A stretch of DNA of 64,000 nt from an uncultured Pelagibacteraceae bacterium (lineage in GTDB: Bacteria > Pseudomonadota > Alphaproteobacteria > Pelagibacterales > Pelagibacteraceae), in the NCBI GenBank assembly GCA_902582875.1, contig CACHTV010000001.1:62001-126000 (forward strand). The letters are read 5' to 3'. Below the pieces are notes generated by a model that saw nothing but the letters and a program-made list of their open reading frames with translations, had not been told where the DNA came from and ran no database searches. A program made the position numbers and the translations under genes. Within the stretch, counting starts at the first letter, position 1. Each line of letters opens with the position of its first letter. Below, one piece after another: positions 60,960 through 64,000 of the stretch.

Positions 60960-61780
60960 TTTAGCTTTGAAATTAATAAATCAATTAACTGGTCATCTAT
61001 TTCTGGATTAATTTTATTCCATAAATAAAAAGATTTTTGACCTTGGTAAATAAACATTTCCAAACCATTGAATGTCTTTATTTTATTTTCTTTTAGAAAT
61101 TTTATAGTCTTTGTCTCTAAAGGGTTATAAATTGTATCTATATAGATCAGATTATCCTTAATATTATTAAAATTAAACTCAAAATCGTTTCCATTCTTTA
61201 AACCAAGACTGGTTGCATTGATAATAATGTCAAATTTACTAACTTCTTCTTTTAAAGATGTCCAATTTAAAACATTTAAAAAATTAAATCTTTTTTTAAG
61301 AAAAATAGATTTTTCATGAGTACGATTAATTACTGCTATGTCCTTAATCTTAGATTTTTGTAAAGAATAAATTACTGATGGAGAAACACCCCCGGCTCCA
61401 ATGACTAAAGCTTTTTTGTTTTCTGTATTAGAAATTTCTTTTAGATAAGCTGCTTGCAACCCAAATACATCAGTATTATCTCCAACAACAGTGTTGGCTT
61501 CATCTAGGAAAATTGTGTTAACTGAATTTGTAGATTTAGCGTCATTTATCAACTGGTCTACAAATGGAATTACTTTTTGTTTGTAAGGTAAAGTTATATT
61601 TATGCCGTTTAGTTCTTTATCTCGTATTTTCTTAATAACGATTTCGATATCTTTCTCTTTAATATCTAATAATGAATATTCAGCTTTAATATCATATTTT
61701 TTAAACCAATAATTGTGTAAAACTGGAGATAAAGAGTGAGCAACTGGACTTCCAATAATTGCAAATAATTTTTTATTCAT
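60956..61780 (-). CDS. aroE: shikimate dehydrogenase
   Basis: AIIGSPVAHSLSPVLHNYWF, VIGAGGVSPSVIYSL. Confidence 0.95.
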   Translation of the reverse strand: MNKKLFAIIGSPVAHSLSPVLHNYWFKKYDIKAEYSLLDIKEKDIEIVIKKIRDKELNGINITLPYKQKVIPFVDQLINDAKSTNSVNTIFLDEANTVVGDNTDVFGLQAAYLKEISNTENKKALVIGAGGVSPSVIYSLQKSKIKDIAVINRTHEKSIFLKKRFNFLNVLNWTSLKEEVSKFDIIINATSLGLKNGNDFEFNFNNIKDNLIYIDTIYNPLETKTIKFLKENKIKTFNGLEMFIYQGQKSFYLWNKINPEIDDQLIDLLISKLK

Positions 61781-62361
61781 TTTTTATATTGCTTAATATA
61801 GTTCATTATTTGTTTTACTGGCAAACCCATTATTGAGTCCTTATCGCCTTTTATATATTCAAAAAGACTAAGGCCTTCTGCCTCTACTTGATAAACTCCA
61901 TACATTAAAAGAGTTTCGGTCTTAATTTTATCTAAATACTTAATTAATTCCTCTTCTTTAAAATTTTTCATTTTTAACTCTGATTGGTCTGAATGATTCC
62001 AAATCATGGCGCCATTTTTTGAAATACAAACTGAACTAATGAGATAATGTTTAGAATTATTTAGTTCTTTTAAAATCTCTAAGGCTTCCTCTCTAGATTT
62101 TGGTTTATTAATTAATTTGTTGTTGAGTGAAATAACGCTGTCAGCCCCTAATACTAAACGATCAGGATATTTGCTGCTGACTTTTGTTGATTTAATTTCA
62201 GCAAGGTTCTTTGATATAACTAATGGAGTAGCATTTTCATATAAAAGAGATTCTTTAACCTGATCTTCATCTACATTTGAAACAACAACATCTGATCTAA
62301 TGTTATATTTATCTAAGATTTTCTTTCTTACACCACTTGCAGATGCTAAAATTATTTTCAT
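61777..62361 (-). CDS. maf: Maf-like nucleotide pyrophosphatase
   Basis: IILASASGVRKKIL, LGADSVISL. Confidence 0.95.
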   Translation of the reverse strand: MKIILASASGVRKKILDKYNIRSDVVVSNVDEDQVKESLLYENATPLVISKNLAEIKSTKVSSKYPDRLVLGADSVISLNNKLINKPKSREEALEILKELNNSKHYLISSVCISKNGAMIWNHSDQSELKMKNFKEEELIKYLDKIKTETLLMYGVYQVEAEGLSLFEYIKGDKDSIMGLPVKQIMNYIKQYKK

Positions 62362-63179
62362 TTATTTCTTTTTATCTCAAATATCTTTAGTATCGAAGCA
62401 GCTATTTCTTCAACAGATCTTCTAGTTACATCAATCGTGGGCCATTTATATTTATTAAAAAGTTTTTTAGACTTATTTACCTCATCTTTTATATGGTTAA
62501 GATCAGTATATTCCTTGATGTTATTATCTTTCATTATAGCAACTCTATTTCTCCTAATTTCTGAAAGTCTTTCTGGATCTGCCACAAGACCGACAACACA
62601 AGTTTTATTATTATGAGATTTTAAATCATCTGGTATTTTCTGATCTAAAACTAGAGGAATATTAATAGTTTTGTATCCTCTGTTTGCCAAATAAATTGAA
62701 GTAGGGGTTTTATTGGTTCTGCTTACTCCTAAAAGAACTATATCTGCCTTCGCAATGTCATCCAATTTTTTCCCGTCGTCATGGTACATGGTAAATTGAA
62801 TAGCTTCTATTCTTTTAAAGTACTCTTCGTCCAACACATGTTGTGCACTAGGTTTGTGAATAGCTTTTTGGTTTAATAGTTTTGAAAAGTTTAAAATCAG
62901 ATTGCCCAGTATTCCAAAGCAAGAAATATTATTTTTTTCGCTAACAACAGAAATGTACTTGGCCAGTTTGGTTTCAACAATAGTATATAAAATTATTGAA
63001 TTTTGTTGTTCTGAACATTCCTTTATTATTTTATCAATTTGTTGTTCGGTTCTTACAAAGGCGAATTCTTTTTTTTCATAGTCAAAGTTAGCGAATTGAG
63101 ATTTTAAAGATAAAAAAATCCTATCCAACGTTTCCCCGGTTGAATCAGACACAAGATATACATTGTATTTTTCGTTCAT
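62358..63179 (-). CDS. pyruvate,phosphate dikinase / PEP synthase regulatory protein (DUF299)
   Basis: VYLVSDSTGETLDRI, VLLGVSRTNKTPTSIYLANRGYKTINIPLV. Confidence 0.95.
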   Translation of the reverse strand: MNEKYNVYLVSDSTGETLDRIFLSLKSQFANFDYEKKEFAFVRTEQQIDKIIKECSEQQNSIILYTIVETKLAKYISVVSEKNNISCFGILGNLILNFSKLLNQKAIHKPSAQHVLDEEYFKRIEAIQFTMYHDDGKKLDDIAKADIVLLGVSRTNKTPTSIYLANRGYKTINIPLVLDQKIPDDLKSHNNKTCVVGLVADPERLSEIRRNRVAIMKDNNIKEYTDLNHIKDEVNKSKKLFNKYKWPTIDVTRRSVEEIAASILKIFEIKRNK

Positions 63180-63451
63180 ATCTCTGTTAATAATTATGTA
63201 ATAAACTAATTTTTTTCATTATTTTTTTGATTAGCAAAAAACAGTTAACAACAACTAACATTATTCTAACATTTTTTTAAATGTTGATACTATAATTTCA
63301 CAATTGTTTATAATTTAAATAAAATCGTTAAATTTCAAGTATTAATTCCTTATTTTATTCAAATCAGATTGTATAAAACATGTATAAACAGTTATATTAA
63401 TAATTCACAAGACCTACTACACAATTTATATTTAAAACCTAAATTATATAT
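63180..63451. other. candidate chromosomal replication origin (oriC)
   Basis: Largest gap in the window, very AT-rich, between ppsR-like and hemE; genes diverge on both sides; degenerate DnaA-box-like repeats. Confidence 0.6.
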
Positions 63452-64000
63452 ATGACTTCTCTTAAAAAAATATTATCCGATAAAAATTTATCTTGGAAAT
63501 CAGTTTGGTTTATGAGACAAGCAGGTAGATACTTACCTGAATTTAGAAAAATTAGATCACAAAATCAAAATTTTATTGAACTTTGTTTAAATAGTAAATT
63601 AAGCGCAGAAATAACTCTTCAACCTATAAAAAGATTTGATATAGATTCAGCAATAATCTTTTCAGACATATTAATGACACCATATGCTTTGGGTCAAGAT
63701 GTAAAATTTATTAAAGATCAAGGACCAGAACTTAGTGAATTTAATTTAGAAAGATTTTTGGATAGTAATGAAAGAGAATTTTCAGAAAAATTATTTCCAG
63801 TTTATAAAGCAATAGAACTAACAAGAAAAAATTTAAATAAAGATAAATCTTTAATAGCTTTTATAGGCGCTCCTTGGACATTGCTAGTTTATATTTTAAA
63901 TATTAAAAAAAATAAAACTGAAATGGATTTAAATAAATTAAATAACAAAAATATTAATATAAATCAGATTTTAGATAAATTAATTAAATTTTCATGTATA
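63452..64000 (+). CDS. hemE: uroporphyrinogen decarboxylase, N-terminal part, truncated by window end
   Basis: SVWFMRQAGRYLPEFRKIR, FSDILMTPYALG, FIGAPWTLLVY. Confidence 0.96.
   Translation, partial: MTSLKKILSDKNLSWKSVWFMRQAGRYLPEFRKIRSQNQNFIELCLNSKLSAEITLQPIKRFDIDSAIIFSDILMTPYALGQDVKFIKDQGPELSEFNLERFLDSNEREFSEKLFPVYKAIELTRKNLNKDKSLIAFIGAPWTLLVYILNIKKNKTEMDLNKLNNKNININQILDKLIKFSCI

Noticed and set aside
1-64000. Transposons, prophage integrase, toxin-antitoxin modules, tRNA/rRNA genes, CRISPR-Cas
   Set aside because: No transposase, integrase, Cas protein or recognisable tRNA/rRNA sequence was seen in ORFs or gaps; tRNA absence is by eye only and should be confirmed with tRNAscan-SE.

Overview
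AT-rich, densely packed alphaproteobacterial chromosome segment. Gene content, order and tiny intergenic gaps look like the SAR11 / Pelagibacterales lineage; this is inferred by recognition, no search was run. Nearly all of the window is core housekeeping genes: fabB-fabI, pnp-rpsO-rbfA-infB-nusA, metK-lnt-ybeY-phoH-miaB-fur-tsaB, trpS-murJ, maeB, rsmI/lpoA-like, grpE-dnaK-dnaJ-dapB, leuS-lptE-holA, parB-parA-rsmG-mnmG-mnmE, ftsK-lolA, a his block, hslVU, secB-dnaQ-coaE-aroE-maf-ppsR. The window ends at the start of hemE. The ppsR-like/hemE junction is the classical alphaproteobacterial replication-origin context, so the 63.18-63.45 kb gap is a candidate oriC. I saw no rRNA, tRNA, transposase or CRISPR array. 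Main points of interest: (1) a three-gene accessory cassette (HTH-like protein, unknown 119-aa protein, GIY-YIG protein) inserted between mnmE and mnmG; (2) an unlisted 35-codon ORF at 31965-32072 resembling the core of the ribosome-rescue factor ArfA; (3) two perfect parS-like palindromes inside rsmG next to parAB; (4) a terminator hairpin fused to the nusA Shine-Dalgarno; (5) a sigma32-like promoter before dnaK; (6) a terminator encoded inside the last codons of a ThiE-like gene; (7) several divergent gene pairs with zero or negative spacing.
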